DNA of 64,000 bases from Coemansia sp. RSA 487 (GCA_027577595.1 JANBRJ010000002.1:310001-374000); one strand, 5' to 3'. Shown: positions 11,181 through 21,407, counted from the stretch's first letter. Notes: generated by a model from the letters alone, not told the origin. A program made the numbers and translations.

Positions 11181-13037
11181 ATGGCTCGCATACCGGGATC
11201 CGACGTACAGGGCTCATCACCCGATGATTCTTCTACGACACTATTGTCCCAAAACAATGATGTGCTTGCTTCCGCTGAAGCTGGTGCGTTTACATCCGGT
11301 CGATCTGCATCCACTGGAACTCCTGGTGCCACCCACAGACGTGTGCTGACTGTGGGCACAGCGGCTGTTTTGATATTTGCCTTTATTGGCGGTATTTACT
11401 TTGTCGCTGGTATGCACGCAACCTTCGAGTCCCAGTCCACACTCATAGCCGCACGGAACGGCGTCGTGGCCACTGATGAGCCACGATGCTCGGTAATAGG
11501 CGTCGACACCTTGCGCGATGGCGGCAGTGCTGTTGATGCCGCAATAGCCAGCGCGCTTTGCATTGGTGTTCTCCAAGCCCACTCTTCGGGCATTGGTGGT
11601 GGCGGCTTCATGCTTGTCCGGCCGCTGGCCAACAAGCGCCCCGTTCTGGTTGATTTCAGAGAGACAGCGGGCACTGCAGCCACAGAAGACATGTTCATCA
11701 GTGATATCAAGCTTGCACAGATAGGCGGGCTGGCTGTTGGTGTTCCGGGTGAGATCGCTGGGATGTACAGTGCGCATCGGCGCTTTGGAAGGCTTCCATG
11801 GAATCGCTTGTTTGAGCCCTCTGTCAAGCTAGCCAGAGACGGCTTTACCTTGAGCGAGCTGGTGCATAACCAGCTCATGAATATTGAGACACACGTGCTT
11901 TCTGCTCCTGGATTCAACACCACGTATACTGACGGTCATGGACGTATACTGAAAGCAGGCGCAACAGTCTATCGCCGCGAACTAGCAGACACGCTCGAAG
12001 AAATCGGAGACAAGGGGCCGTCGGCGTTTTACAGTGGCCACATTGCGAAAAGCCTAGTAAGGGCCGTTCAGGACAACGGAGGCATTCTCACCGAAGCAGA
12101 CTTTAATGGCTACAAATCTGTGGACCGCAGGCCGGTCGAAACATTTTACCACGGACGCAGGGTCATCACAGGATCTCCTCCGACAAGCGGGTCTATCCTG
12201 CTCAACATGCTGAATGTTCTGGAAGGATACACACTTGCGCGGGACGGGCCAACGGCGCTCAACTACCACCGCATTGTCGAGACCATGAAGTTTGGTGCCG
12301 CACAGCGCACATTCCTTGGCGATCCATCTTTTATTGACATTGCCGCTAATGTGACACACCAGATCGATAAGCACTTTGCAGCGGCCATCCGTGCAAATAT
12401 CTCTGATACGCAGACGTTTGATGTGTCGCATTACGATCCCGAGTACGACATCCTCAACAACCATGGCACAACGCATATATCTGTTGTTGACAAGGATGGT
12501 GTGGCTGTTTCGCTGACATCGACTGTCAACTTGGGGTTTGGTTCCCGTGTCATGGACCCTGTTACCGGCGTTATCCTGAATGACGAGATGGATGACTTTA
12601 GCACGACCAACAAGACCAATGGCTTTGGCCTTCGGCCGTCGCCAAACAACAAGATTGTGCGTGGAAAGCGGCCACTGTCGTCGACTTCGGCTACGATCAT
12701 CGAAAACAACGGCCAGGTGGAGCTTGTCTTGGGTGGAAGCGGCGGCAGCCGCATTCTGACTGCTGTTCTCCAAGTCATCGTCAATGTGCTTGACTTTGGC
12801 ATGCGCCTGGACAGGGCTATCGACAACCCACGCCTGCACCACCAACTGATGCCAAACCTGCTCAAGGTTGATCCCCTGTTTCCATCTAGCCTCACGCATG
12901 CGCTATCTGCGTTTGGTCACGAGATAGCACCGCTAAAGCATGCTAGCTCGGTGGTCCAGGCGGTTCACATACTGCCCGACGGGCTGCTCCACGCTGTGAG
13001 TGATGCTCGGAAGCACGGTATCGCAGCTGGCTACTAG
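11181..13037 (+). CDS. Gamma-glutamyltransferase, membrane-anchored
   Basis: The product of 618 residues is a gamma-glutamyltranspeptidase precursor. It splits the gamma-glutamyl bond of glutathione and related peptides and transfers the glutamyl group to water or an acceptor amino acid. One transmembrane segment at about residues 54-76, after a Ser/Thr-rich cytosolic tail, gives a type II signal-anchor topology with the enzyme in the vacuole or outside the plasma membrane. The substrate-binding start is seen in GGSAVDAAIA and SSGIGGGGFM. The autocleavage site is HG/TTHISVVDKDG, so T430 becomes the N-terminal nucleophile of the small subunit; downstream, the GFGSRV and NDEMDDF motifs and the oxyanion-type GGSGGSR are present. 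The length is close to the usual 570-660. It looks functional. Start ATG lies after a pyrimidine-rich leader. Confidence 0.93.
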   Translation: MARIPGSDVQGSSPDDSSTTLLSQNNDVLASAEAGAFTSGRSASTGTPGATHRRVLTVGTAAVLIFAFIGGIYFVAGMHATFESQSTLIAARNGVVATDEPRCSVIGVDTLRDGGSAVDAAIASALCIGVLQAHSSGIGGGGFMLVRPLANKRPVLVDFRETAGTAATEDMFISDIKLAQIGGLAVGVPGEIAGMYSAHRRFGRLPWNRLFEPSVKLARDGFTLSELVHNQLMNIETHVLSAPGFNTTYTDGHGRILKAGATVYRRELADTLEEIGDKGPSAFYSGHIAKSLVRAVQDNGGILTEADFNGYKSVDRRPVETFYHGRRVITGSPPTSGSILLNMLNVLEGYTLARDGPTALNYHRIVETMKFGAAQRTFLGDPSFIDIAANVTHQIDKHFAAAIRANISDTQTFDVSHYDPEYDILNNHGTTHISVVDKDGVAVSLTSTVNLGFGSRVMDPVTGVILNDEMDDFSTTNKTNGFGLRPSPNNKIVRGKRPLSSTSATIIENNGQVELVLGGSGGSRILTAVLQVIVNVLDFGMRLDRAIDNPRLHHQLMPNLLKVDPLFPSSLTHALSAFGHEIAPLKHASSVVQAVHILPDGLLHAVSDARKHGIAAGY

Positions 13038-14798
13038 CCGCTTCATTTTGATTAAAGGGGTTTGCATAGATACAACCTTCCGTACCGTATTTGGTTTGAC
13101 GAATTTCGAGTGAGAATAAGAGTATACAAATCCATACACAGCTTGTGAAAATAATTCCCTTGGGTATAATCCATGCACTAGACGATTTGTCAGCTAACAC
13201 TCCTGGAATTCCGCAAAAATATGTATAAATCGTCTTCATGTGACTATTTTCCTGTATATATTATATATTATATTCGATCCGATCCTACTGAAGTCCTATC
13301 ACAAAAGCTTTAAGGGGACTAATTTTGCCAAAATCGGAAGTTGACATTTGCCCGTTTCCTCTCTTTTGTCCAAGGCATATCTGCCTTTGAATACAATGGT
13401 ACTGGTTTCAGTTCTTGGAGACACTTTCTGAATAAATCTTTATCAATCTAATATGTGACTTTGCTTATTCCCAATCGTATTTATGTTCGAGTGCTTTAGG
13501 ACATGGTGACGTATAAATAAGCCAGCATTGCTTCATAGACTTGCTGTTGTTTGTTTGTTTTGTCTTATTTACAAACATTTTTAAATGTATATTATTCTTA
13601 TACCTTCTTTTAAAATGGATCAGCAACAGATCCTATCTGGCGACTCTACCAGTGATGTACTACCTACACATCACTTGTATATGTACACTTGAGATTAGCT
13701 TTAGCTCACCATTCCACCAGATGCACAGCTGTTTCCGCTGCTTCTGCCACTAATGCTCCTTCAGCCATTGAAAATGCTCAACTGATATGTTGCTCCAAGC
13801 ACATGGCTTCTCCAAATGCTAGCATCATTCAGCAGAGTGGTAGCACCAGGTGCAGAGTTGCTTTCACAGTAATATTTGTTCCCGAAGCCCAACCATGCAG
13901 CCATCTCAAGCGCAAAGCTGCTATGGCCACAATGTACGCTATGACTGCATCAGAGCAGGAGGTTTATTGTTGACGGTCCACTCAGCCGAGAGAGTGGTGG
14001 GGGATGTATTAGTGCCATTTTAAGCGTGCAAGTATCCTGTGTTTGCTATGGTTTATATGCGTGGGATTGAATAATACATATGAGGAAGGTGGTGGTGGTT
14101 AAAAACGATGTTTAGTTCTTAATTTAAAGGAAACAAGCAGGGCTAAAGAAGACTCCGGCTCTTGCAGCTGTGGAAAAGCTAAACAAGCCGTTGCTACTGT
14201 GTGTTTCTTTGTATATTTCAGATTGAATGTTTTGCTAACACTCATCAACCTTTTTTATCGTCTGCTTTTCTGAATTTTTGTATTGGCTCGGTTTCTCTCG
14301 CAAGCAACCTGCACAACGCTCGCTTCTTGCACGATCCACAAACACTTTGTCTTTTACAAACCTCCCTTTCTCACGAATAGTAGAAGCTTACTTTTTGGAT
14401 CCTCATTTTAGATGAAGTTTGTGTTAAGAATGTGCCCTTTTGACAGTAGCGAGCAAGTAATAAACATGTAGATTTATTTGTTAGTTTTAATTAGCGCAAC
14501 ACTTTGCCCCCACATTAAACTAGCATTGAGGCAAGTCAGCTTATACTACCATTGTTCAGTAATTGTAAATATATCCACAGCGTTAGGTAAATGCACATTA
14601 GTGAAAATTGTAAATGAGATAGTATAATACAGCTATCTACAACCAAAGCAAATGCAAGTCCATATAACCAACTACCAACCCCAAAAAACAACCTTTTATC
14701 TTTGGTTTTTTTTAACATTCGAAAACTAGGCACAAATAGAAATAGAAATTTATACTTGCATATAGTCTTACAAATACTAACGAATATAGCAACAAAAA
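13038..14798. other. Intergenic, 1.76 kb, with a TATA-like site and small open frames
   Basis: A good TATA-like sequence (TATAAATA, 13512-13519) precedes a short ATG frame at 13615 (25 codons). Downstream, a Cys/Ala/Ser-rich open stretch continues to a stop at 13973, in another frame. A splice from GT near 13657 to CCACCAG near 13729 could be imagined but does not join these frames convincingly. This may be a decayed small gene. The rest (14000-14798) is AT-rich promoter-like sequence for the small secreted protein that follows. Confidence 0.35.
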
Positions 14799-15167
14799 AT
14801 GAGAACAAGCTCACTTGCCACCATTGTCGCCTCTGCAGCTGCCATCGGACAGACCACAGCAACATTGGATCTCCTTACTGGAAGGCCGCTTTCAGAAGCG
14901 ATCTTTGGGATGAGTCCTGAGCAGGTCAAGAGAGTTGATGATGCCGTTACCCGTGCCGAGCAAAACATCCAAAACGATATCCTAAACGCCTACGCAACAG
15001 TGACAAAGACACTCGGCAAGATCATTTCTGATATCGAAAAGAACAGCTCAGCATCTGTCACCGATGCAGCAAGCGCGCTAACAAAGGCGTTGACCCCAGA
15101 TGTCAGGCAAAAGATCAAAAAGGCCATTACTTCTGTCGTAGACTCTACCCTTAACGCGCTTCTTTAG
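14799..15167 (+). CDS. Small secreted helical protein, copy A of a tandem pair
   Basis: A 122-residue protein with a signal peptide (about residues 1-22, cut before TLDLLT). The mature part is entirely helix-favouring, without cysteines. It is a clear paralogue of the gene at 16123: both share ATLD-LLT at the mature start, LSE--FG-S-EQVK--D-AV in the first helix, and ALTP-VR-KI-----------TL at the C-terminus. I do not recognise the family. Codon use is mixed, with many A- and T-ending codons, in contrast to its neighbour. Such small secreted proteins may act at the cell surface or on a host; that is inference only. The start is the ATG after an AACAAAAA context. Confidence 0.75.
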   Translation: MRTSSLATIVASAAAIGQTTATLDLLTGRPLSEAIFGMSPEQVKRVDDAVTRAEQNIQNDILNAYATVTKTLGKIISDIEKNSSASVTDAASALTKALTPDVRQKIKKAITSVVDSTLNALL

Positions 15168-16122
15168 ATCTTTTAAATATTTCTTTAGATTTACGCCTTT
15201 CTCTTAACTCTTCCTTATTGCTAAACGTAATAAATTAGCAGCTTCGACTTTACACTTTTGCAACCGCAATAATGCATTTGGGTAATTTGATCAGCTTCTG
15301 CCCAATCGAACAGCCCCAAAAACATCTTCAGCTGTGATGATGTAGAAGCGTATCTGGTTTCGTAGTTCAAACTGTGGCTAGAACGAGCATGTCGCGGAGT
15401 GCACAATGGTCTTATATGTTGCATGGCGTTTTCTTTTTGATTTACTGCTTTTGTGTATTTAAAAATGCGCATGCTGTACTGTTGCTTGTGCATCTCCAAG
15501 CACATGTATGGCTATCAAACTTTTATATATATATATCATAATTTTTGGCATATGCTTAAATATCTGTGTACGATTACTTTTTTTCTTATCACTAATTTTG
15601 CCTTAATAATAAAGGGGTTGGTGTGGCGTCCGACTAGAGCTATTAAGATGCCGATGGAATATTTTGGATTTTGTCTTTTTTAGCTCTACAGTCGGCAAAG
15701 TCAAAAGAAAGCTAGATCCGATGCCAGTCGTTTTTTGCCGAATTCAGTGGCTGCATAGTTGATTGTGCGATAATAGAGAAATATGAACTTACCAGAAAAC
15801 CCCCTATGTATTTTTTGTGGCCGAAACTCAGAAGCTGAACTAATCGAGGCTGTATTGCATGCAATAACATAACAGAAGAAATAATGGCGTTCTCCATCTT
15901 GCATATTATATTGCATTACAACCAGCCAACATGCGGTCAAGTTTTTTTTTACTTCAAAAAATCTTGGTTTACTTGCACAATGCTTCTGGCGTCGTTCAAA
16001 CGTTATAAAAGGCTATACATCGCAACTGCTTGTCCCACATTCATGTTCAGATCTACTTACCATCGACAATTGACTATCTTCCTCTTTTTAAAGAAACTTT
16101 CAATCGCCACCAAAAACTAACA
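15168..16122. other. Intergenic between the two paralogues
   Basis: About 950 bp of AT-rich DNA containing the terminator region of copy A and the promoter of copy B. A strong TATA box is at 16004-16010. A short (TA)n run sits near 15524-15536. No gene was supported. Confidence 0.5.
16004..16010 (+). promoter_or_regulatory. TATA box of the small secreted protein gene
   Basis: A consensus TATAAAA lies 113 bp upstream of the ATG at 16123, within GTTATAAAAGGC. Its perfect match fits the strongly biased codon use of the gene it precedes and suggests high expression. Confidence 0.6.
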
Positions 16123-16467
16123 ATGCAGTACAAGACTCTCGCAATCGCAGCCGCCGTCGGCCAGGCCTCCGCCACCCTCGACATCCTGACACACTCTCAG
16201 CTGTCTGAGCGTCTCTTCGGTCTCTCTACCGAGCAGGTCAAGAGCATTGACCGCGCTGTCCAGGAAGCCGCCACCCCAATTGCCCAGGTCGCTGGCCAGA
16301 TTGCCCGCAACCTCAGCGGCACCGGTGAGGAGATCCTGACCACGGGCCAGAAGGTTGTCCGTCAGGCTGTCCAGGCCGTCCACGAGGCTCTGACCCCCGA
16401 GGTCCGCTCCAAGATCCGTGCTGGTGTTGCCAACGCTGTCAAGACCACCCTCGACACCTACTTCTAA
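16123..16467 (+). CDS. Small secreted helical protein, copy B of a tandem pair, high codon bias
   Basis: A 114-residue protein with a signal peptide (about residues 1-17, cut before TLDIL) and a cysteine-free, helix-rich mature part. It is a paralogue of the upstream gene at 14799, with matching first and last helices. The ATG at 16123 is chosen because it gives the signal peptide directly and has the fungal-like context AACAATG; a non-ATG extension upstream adds a non-hydrophobic stretch and is not credible. Codons end almost only in C, or T/G of abundant families (GCC, GTC, ACC, CTC, AAG), as in the ribosomal protein gene of this window, so this gene is probably very highly expressed. Function unknown. 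Confidence 0.85.
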   Translation: MQYKTLAIAAAVGQASATLDILTHSQLSERLFGLSTEQVKSIDRAVQEAATPIAQVAGQIARNLSGTGEEILTTGQKVVRQAVQAVHEALTPEVRSKIRAGVANAVKTTLDTYF

Positions 16468-16783
16468 ATATAATGACCCCCTTACTCCTCCTATCGCGTT
16501 AATCCACTTCATTGAGCGTACGAAATTAAATCCAGAAAAGCGTATTTGATAACTTTTGCATGGAGTACTTCGTTGCTAATGGTTTGAGGTGTGTCAATAT
16601 ATTACATTTCTCCTAGTCCAAGTGCTTTTTTTTAGGATATTAAATTTTTAGCATTTGTGTTATTCGTCATTTTTTGCATTTTACGGATCCATTAACATAT
16701 TAATAAACAAGTGAGAATGTGCTAGAAAAAACCAAAAATATTTAATTCGCACTTGGAACATGAAAACACCACCATCTTTATGG
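16468..16783. other. Convergent intergenic, 316 bp
   Basis: AT-rich 3' flanks of the secreted-protein gene (plus) and the decarboxylase gene (minus). No gene seen; it likely holds both poly(A) regions. Confidence 0.5.
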
Positions 16784-18265
16784 CTAATCTGCTGTTACCT
16801 TTGAAGTAAACTCCTTAATCACTTGAACGAGTAACTCAATGTTCGCCTTGGTACTGAAAGTCGAGCCGATTGCGACTCGTACTACATCACAGCCTTTTAA
16901 TTTCGTTCCGACCAAAAATACGCGATTGTCTTCCTGGATTTCCTTTACTAGCGCAACATTCGTGGCATTGACCTCATCCGTGCACGAATGTTCACCAAGA
17001 ACTTGTGGTTTGATGCAGAAAACCACAAGTCCAAAGACAACAGGCGCCATAATTTCGAAGCGGCCATCAGCCAAGAGCTGCTCTTCCAGCCACTTTGCGT
17101 GATTTACGTGGGATCGGATATGCTGGCGGATTCCAGAAGCACCATACATACGCATAACAAACCACAGTTTCAGCGCACGGAACCTTCTGCCAAGAGGCAG
17201 CTGCCAGTCACGATAATCCTTGACAAAGGAAGTATCGCCCTTGACCCGTGGAAGATACTCGCGATGGATGCCAAGTGCGTTGACAAGATGTGTGGAGTCT
17301 ACCACCCACAGCGCAGAGCAGTCAAAGTTTGTCAGCATCCACTTGTGTGGGTTAAAGTTGAACGAATCTGCACGCTCGATTCCTTCTGCAAGTGGGCGGA
17401 ATTCGGGACAAGTCAGTGCGGATCCAGCGTATGCAGCATCGACATGGAACCACATGTTCTCGACAGCAGCAGCTTCTGCAATTCCAGATAGGTCATCAAT
17501 GGCTGCGGTGTTTGTAGTTCCAAAAGTGCCACACACAAAAAAGGGAACAAACCCAGCATCCCTGTCCTTTGTCACGGCCGCGTCCAATGCCTTTTTTGTT
17601 AGCCTGAAGTTGGAATCTGCACTTATAACATGCGTCTTGCAGCCAATGATCTTGGCACCCTTTTGTGTTGCTGAGTGCGTCTGATCAGAAACATATGCGA
17701 CAAACTTGCTTTGCAGCTGTTCGACTTCCTCTGCGCTAACGCCCTGCGAGAGAAGGTGCGCAGTCATTCTCTCTCTTGCAGCGATCATGGTGACAATCTG
17801 GGCCTCACTGGCGCTTCCCTGAATGACTCCACCACCAATCCCTTCGGTGCCGTCCTCCTTTATCGACAAAAAGCGCTTATCCAGCCCAATGAGCTTGCCA
17901 AGCCAGTCCATCACCACGGTCTCAAGCTCCGTTGCAGCAGGCGAGCAAATCCAATTGAAACCGACAATGTTGAACATGGAGCTGTACATGTCGCCCAGCA
18001 TACCGGGGAATGATGAGTTACTTGGGTACCACCCAAAAAAGTTGCCAGACTGCCAGTGGGTCATCCCGGGCATAATCTTGGACTCGATATCATCTTGTAT
18101 AGCCTCAAAAGTCTCAGGGTCTTCCGGTGCCTCGTGAGGAATCAGCTTGTAAAGATAGCCTGGGCCCACTGCCGATTTGGGTGGTCTCTGATCGAGCGTC
18201 TCGTAGTAATCGGCGATGGTATCGATCATCTCCTTTCCTCGCCTCCTAAACTCGTTGACATCCAT
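16784..18265 (-). CDS. Aromatic-L-amino-acid decarboxylase family (group II PLP)
   Basis: The 493-residue product matches the DDC/TDC family along its length. The enzymes remove the carboxyl group of DOPA, 5-HTP, tryptophan or tyrosine to give the amine. Seen: N-terminal helical segment with GKEMIDTIADYY, substrate and cofactor motif HWQSGNFFGWYPSN, ASEAQ after GGGVIQGS, the aspartate/histidine strip WFHVDAAYAG, and the PLP lysine K308 in NPHKW. The mobile loop contains the tyrosine (Y337, in REYL) that in this family favours decarboxylation; aldehyde synthases carry Phe there. Length is typical (about 480). Substrate cannot be told from sequence by eye. It is intronless, cytosolic (no signal), and convergent with the small secreted gene. 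Confidence 0.92.
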   Translation of the reverse strand: MDVNEFRRRGKEMIDTIADYYETLDQRPPKSAVGPGYLYKLIPHEAPEDPETFEAIQDDIESKIMPGMTHWQSGNFFGWYPSNSSFPGMLGDMYSSMFNIVGFNWICSPAATELETVVMDWLGKLIGLDKRFLSIKEDGTEGIGGGVIQGSASEAQIVTMIAARERMTAHLLSQGVSAEEVEQLQSKFVAYVSDQTHSATQKGAKIIGCKTHVISADSNFRLTKKALDAAVTKDRDAGFVPFFVCGTFGTTNTAAIDDLSGIAEAAAVENMWFHVDAAYAGSALTCPEFRPLAEGIERADSFNFNPHKWMLTNFDCSALWVVDSTHLVNALGIHREYLPRVKGDTSFVKDYRDWQLPLGRRFRALKLWFVMRMYGASGIRQHIRSHVNHAKWLEEQLLADGRFEIMAPVVFGLVVFCIKPQVLGEHSCTDEVNATNVALVKEIQEDNRVFLVGTKLKGCDVVRVAIGSTFSTKANIELLVQVIKEFTSKVTAD

Positions 18266-18722
18266 TGTTCAAAAAAGAGTTCTAGATGTTTGGTGATATT
18301 AATTTAGTAACAATGGAAAATAATATTGGTATTTTCAGTATTGTAAAGATAGAGAAAATATAATAAAGATCGAGAAGTGAAAACGAAGAAACGGAACATT
18401 GCTTGAATTTTTTTTGTTCTTTTGATCGCCAACAAAAGCGTGCATTAGGCCAATACTGACATCTTGGCAATACTGACATCTTGGCCAATGAACGCTTGTA
18501 TAGATTAGTTTGTGCACCAGAAAAATACTCTCATTTTTTTCAACTGAAACAGGACCACAACAAGCATTTTAGATTTTGATATGAAAAAACGTCTGGGCGC
18601 CACTTGTGTGTTTATTTTATAACCACATAATTTATAACAACGCATCCAAGTTCCACATATACATGTGAAAAGCAAAGGACGCATTTAGCGCTTCCGAAAA
18701 AAGGACATTCCGGACAAATGTT
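18266..18722. other. Intergenic, 457 bp
   Basis: Lies between the start of the decarboxylase and the end of DBF4, both minus. It carries the decarboxylase promoter and a perfect 17-bp tandem duplication at 18451-18484. Otherwise AT-rich and featureless. Confidence 0.5.
18451..18484. repeat. Perfect 17-bp tandem duplication
   Basis: The unit CAATACTGACATCTTGG occurs twice head to tail, about 190 bp upstream of the decarboxylase ATG. It could double a regulatory site or be simple slippage. Confidence 0.85.
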
Positions 18723-21407
18723 TCAAAAAGACTCGTTCTCGCTATGCAGCAGACGGTGGTGCGAATGGATAGTGTTTACAAGAGGCTCGTCAGAGCCTTC
18801 GAACTTTGCATGTTCAGGAAGCAGCCGAATACCCGTGCGATTAGGCCGGTTAAGCGTAGCGCCGTCAAGGATGTTTAGCGCATTGTTCCGGGTAGGGGTT
18901 TCCAGCGCAGCGGCATGCTTGCCATTAGGCGTAAGGTGCGACTGTCTTGAGTAGCGGTCTAAACGGCTGCCGACAAGCGTGGTAGCCTCGTCGCACTGCT
19001 GCGCAAAGCTGTTCTCCCGGAAATCGGGTGTCTCCAAAGACGAGACCAAGGCTTCAATGCTGTTGGACGTGTCAGTAGTACCACGCCGAGGAGCAGGCGT
19101 TGCAAAAGAAGTAGCGCTGTGTTTCCGAGAATCACTTGCGTGGTCACCGTGCAACAGTGGCCTTGGCGAAACACATGATGAGTTGGTGTTCGAGTTTGAA
19201 AAGCTCAAGTCAATGATGTCATGGCCGCCTGATACGCGGGTTCCGCGGTGGCGATTAGGTGCTGGCGTGGTCATGGTGGTAACAGCAGCAGTATCAGTGT
19301 TGTCCACTGTCTCGGTGCTAAGGCGTCCCGACGCAAGCATCTGGGTGCTGGTGGCCATGTACGATGGAATAAGAGATCGGTGGATTGGCGTACCAATGCT
19401 CCAGTTTGCGCCAATTGAAGCAGGGGCAGACACTGTGGTAGCCGCATCGCCGCTAGCCAGGTTCAAAGCGCGGCGATGTGTTGCGCTGTTGGCGACTGCA
19501 GGCGTCTGTGGGATGCTACTGCCGTCGTCAGAAGAAAGCACAAGAGCCGCGTAGTCGGAAACATTACTCTGTAACGCAGACTGGGGCTTCTTCAGGGGTC
19601 TCTTGACACGCTCAAGCAGCGAGTCAAGCTCCAGCCAGTTGCGGTCGTTGTTTGCAAACCGCAAATGCTGGGGAGACTTTATGTGCTCCATCATATCTTC
19701 AAACTTGGCGTGGCAGTTCTCGCAGTACCCGCGCTTTGCAACGACTGGACGACGAGCGGGAACGCGTGCCTTTTTGAAACGCGGAGCCGGCGGAAGGCGC
19801 CCACTCTTGCGCACAGTCGGCTGTGCGCCGGCAACGCGTGGCCCAGCCACAGGTTGCTCAAGCTTAGACAGGTGCGTGACTCTGCCGCCGTTAAGGTTCT
19901 GCAACAGACTCTGCTGCATGACCGGGTCAAGCGCATTGACATTGAAGGCAGTCGATGTGGATGTCACACCATGAGACTGACCGATTCCTGAGGCATTCGA
20001 GTCCATGGCCATACTTGCAACAATGGTGCTACTATGAACGCCGCCGCCAGCTCCACGCGTAGCAGAAGCAGCAGCAGATGCAAAGGCAGGAGGCATGCCC
20101 AGCGGTGCCCTGGGAGCAAGCCGAGAAGGGCGCGTGGGCGTGTGCATGTTTTCGCGGTCCTCATCGTCAGAGTCATACCGGGGCCTCTTCTCGGGCGGCG
20201 TGGCAGCTTCCTGGCCGTTGGCAGCAGGGTGCACAACGCTAGGCGCCCACGTCTTGCGGCGAGGGGTGTTTACGCGGCTGGCAGGGGTTTTGCTAAGCAG
20301 ATGTGCAGTGGGGAGCGTGTCGTCGGGCTCGGGCGTCATGTTCTCCTTGTTGTACTCGGGGTCAGACTCGCTGCCCTTGCTGGAAGTGGTGGGATCGTCA
20401 TACTGGATAAACGGGCATCGGCCCTTGGGTACCATGTAGAGCTTTGGCCATGGCGGGTCATTGCCCGGCTCTGGCGGACGGTAGTCCTCCATAATTGCGG
20501 GGCGGTTCAGATGCGTGCCATCCTCGACCAGAACGTAGTAGTACTTAAAGTAGTAAAAGTCGACGCTGTGCGCAACAGACGTGCCCTCGAATGTCTTGTG
20601 CCGCATCGCGTACATTTTCTCCGCAGAGAATGCCTCGTTCAGCTTGCGCTTGACAGAGGGTATCGACGGGCTCTGGGTGGCAATGTCGTTGTAGCCAGGC
20701 AGGATATATGCGAGGATTCGCGTCTCCAGCTTTGTAAGATCCCAGATCTTGAGCTGGAAGCGCTTTGCAAGGGATACCACATGTGAGCTGCCAGCACCGT
20801 TCTCGTCATTGATTTTGCTAATGTCGTCGACAATGACATGGGTAACAGCCTGCGCAGAGAAGAATGTCTCCACCTTTGCGCCCAGCACACGGATGGGCGC
20901 AGCGAGACGCCGAACTGTGTTTTCGTCGACACCCTCAAAGTAGAAAACAAAGGATGGGAAGGCACGGCGGTAAGCAAACACCCACTCTGCAATCCGTGCC
21001 TTTTGCTCACGCTGCTGCTCGGGCGTCGGGTATGCAGCTGAACGCGCCAGCGGTGCCAAATTCTCGTTGGCCTGGTGGGGGATCTTGAACACGTCGGTAC
21101 CAGACGCAGCTCCACGCGGTGTCGCGTTCGGTGTAGTGATGCGATGCTGTTGCTGATGGTTGCTGCGCTCGCGCTCCTTTTCGGTTATTGCTTGCAAAGG
21201 ATTGCGCCTACCCAAGCTGCCGCTCTGTGGCAGCCGCGAAAGCGATGCGCGCTGAGCTGCACGCGTCGGGGTTGCCAGTCCCCGCGTCGGCGACAGAAGT
21301 GCAGGGCTCTGTGAGGTGGACAGCAAAGTGTTGCGCGCAGCAGGAGACGCGCCAAGGTTCCTCGTGGATGGTCTTGACGCGTCAAAGGTCAGTCTGCGGC
21401 TGGACAT
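18723..21407 (-). CDS. DBF4: DBF4/Dfp1-type regulatory subunit of CDC7 kinase
   Basis: The 894-residue protein has the three-part DBF4 plan. Motif N is a BRCT-like region at about residues 150-235 (FVFYFEGVDENTVRRLAAPI...VTHVIVDD). Motif M is at about 285-345 (VLVEDGTHLNRPAIMEDYR). Motif C is a CCHH zinc finger with C562-x2-C565-x9-H575-x5-H581 in GYCENCHAKF...HIKSPQH, followed by FANNDRNWLELDSLL. In yeasts and animals this subunit activates CDC7 to phosphorylate MCM helicase at origins in S phase. The linkers are Ser/Thr/Pro-rich with many TP/SP sites near the N-terminus, likely CDK targets. The length is near that of other fungal members. It is intronless and the start ATG is clear. Confidence 0.92.
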   Translation of the reverse strand: MSSRRLTFDASRPSTRNLGASPAARNTLLSTSQSPALLSPTRGLATPTRAAQRASLSRLPQSGSLGRRNPLQAITEKERERSNHQQQHRITTPNATPRGAASGTDVFKIPHQANENLAPLARSAAYPTPEQQREQKARIAEWVFAYRRAFPSFVFYFEGVDENTVRRLAAPIRVLGAKVETFFSAQAVTHVIVDDISKINDENGAGSSHVVSLAKRFQLKIWDLTKLETRILAYILPGYNDIATQSPSIPSVKRKLNEAFSAEKMYAMRHKTFEGTSVAHSVDFYYFKYYYVLVEDGTHLNRPAIMEDYRPPEPGNDPPWPKLYMVPKGRCPFIQYDDPTTSSKGSESDPEYNKENMTPEPDDTLPTAHLLSKTPASRVNTPRRKTWAPSVVHPAANGQEAATPPEKRPRYDSDDEDRENMHTPTRPSRLAPRAPLGMPPAFASAAASATRGAGGGVHSSTIVASMAMDSNASGIGQSHGVTSTSTAFNVNALDPVMQQSLLQNLNGGRVTHLSKLEQPVAGPRVAGAQPTVRKSGRLPPAPRFKKARVPARRPVVAKRGYCENCHAKFEDMMEHIKSPQHLRFANNDRNWLELDSLLERVKRPLKKPQSALQSNVSDYAALVLSSDDGSSIPQTPAVANSATHRRALNLASGDAATTVSAPASIGANWSIGTPIHRSLIPSYMATSTQMLASGRLSTETVDNTDTAAVTTMTTPAPNRHRGTRVSGGHDIIDLSFSNSNTNSSCVSPRPLLHGDHASDSRKHSATSFATPAPRRGTTDTSNSIEALVSSLETPDFRENSFAQQCDEATTLVGSRLDRYSRQSHLTPNGKHAAALETPTRNNALNILDGATLNRPNRTGIRLLPEHAKFEGSDEPLVNTIHSHHRLLHSENESF

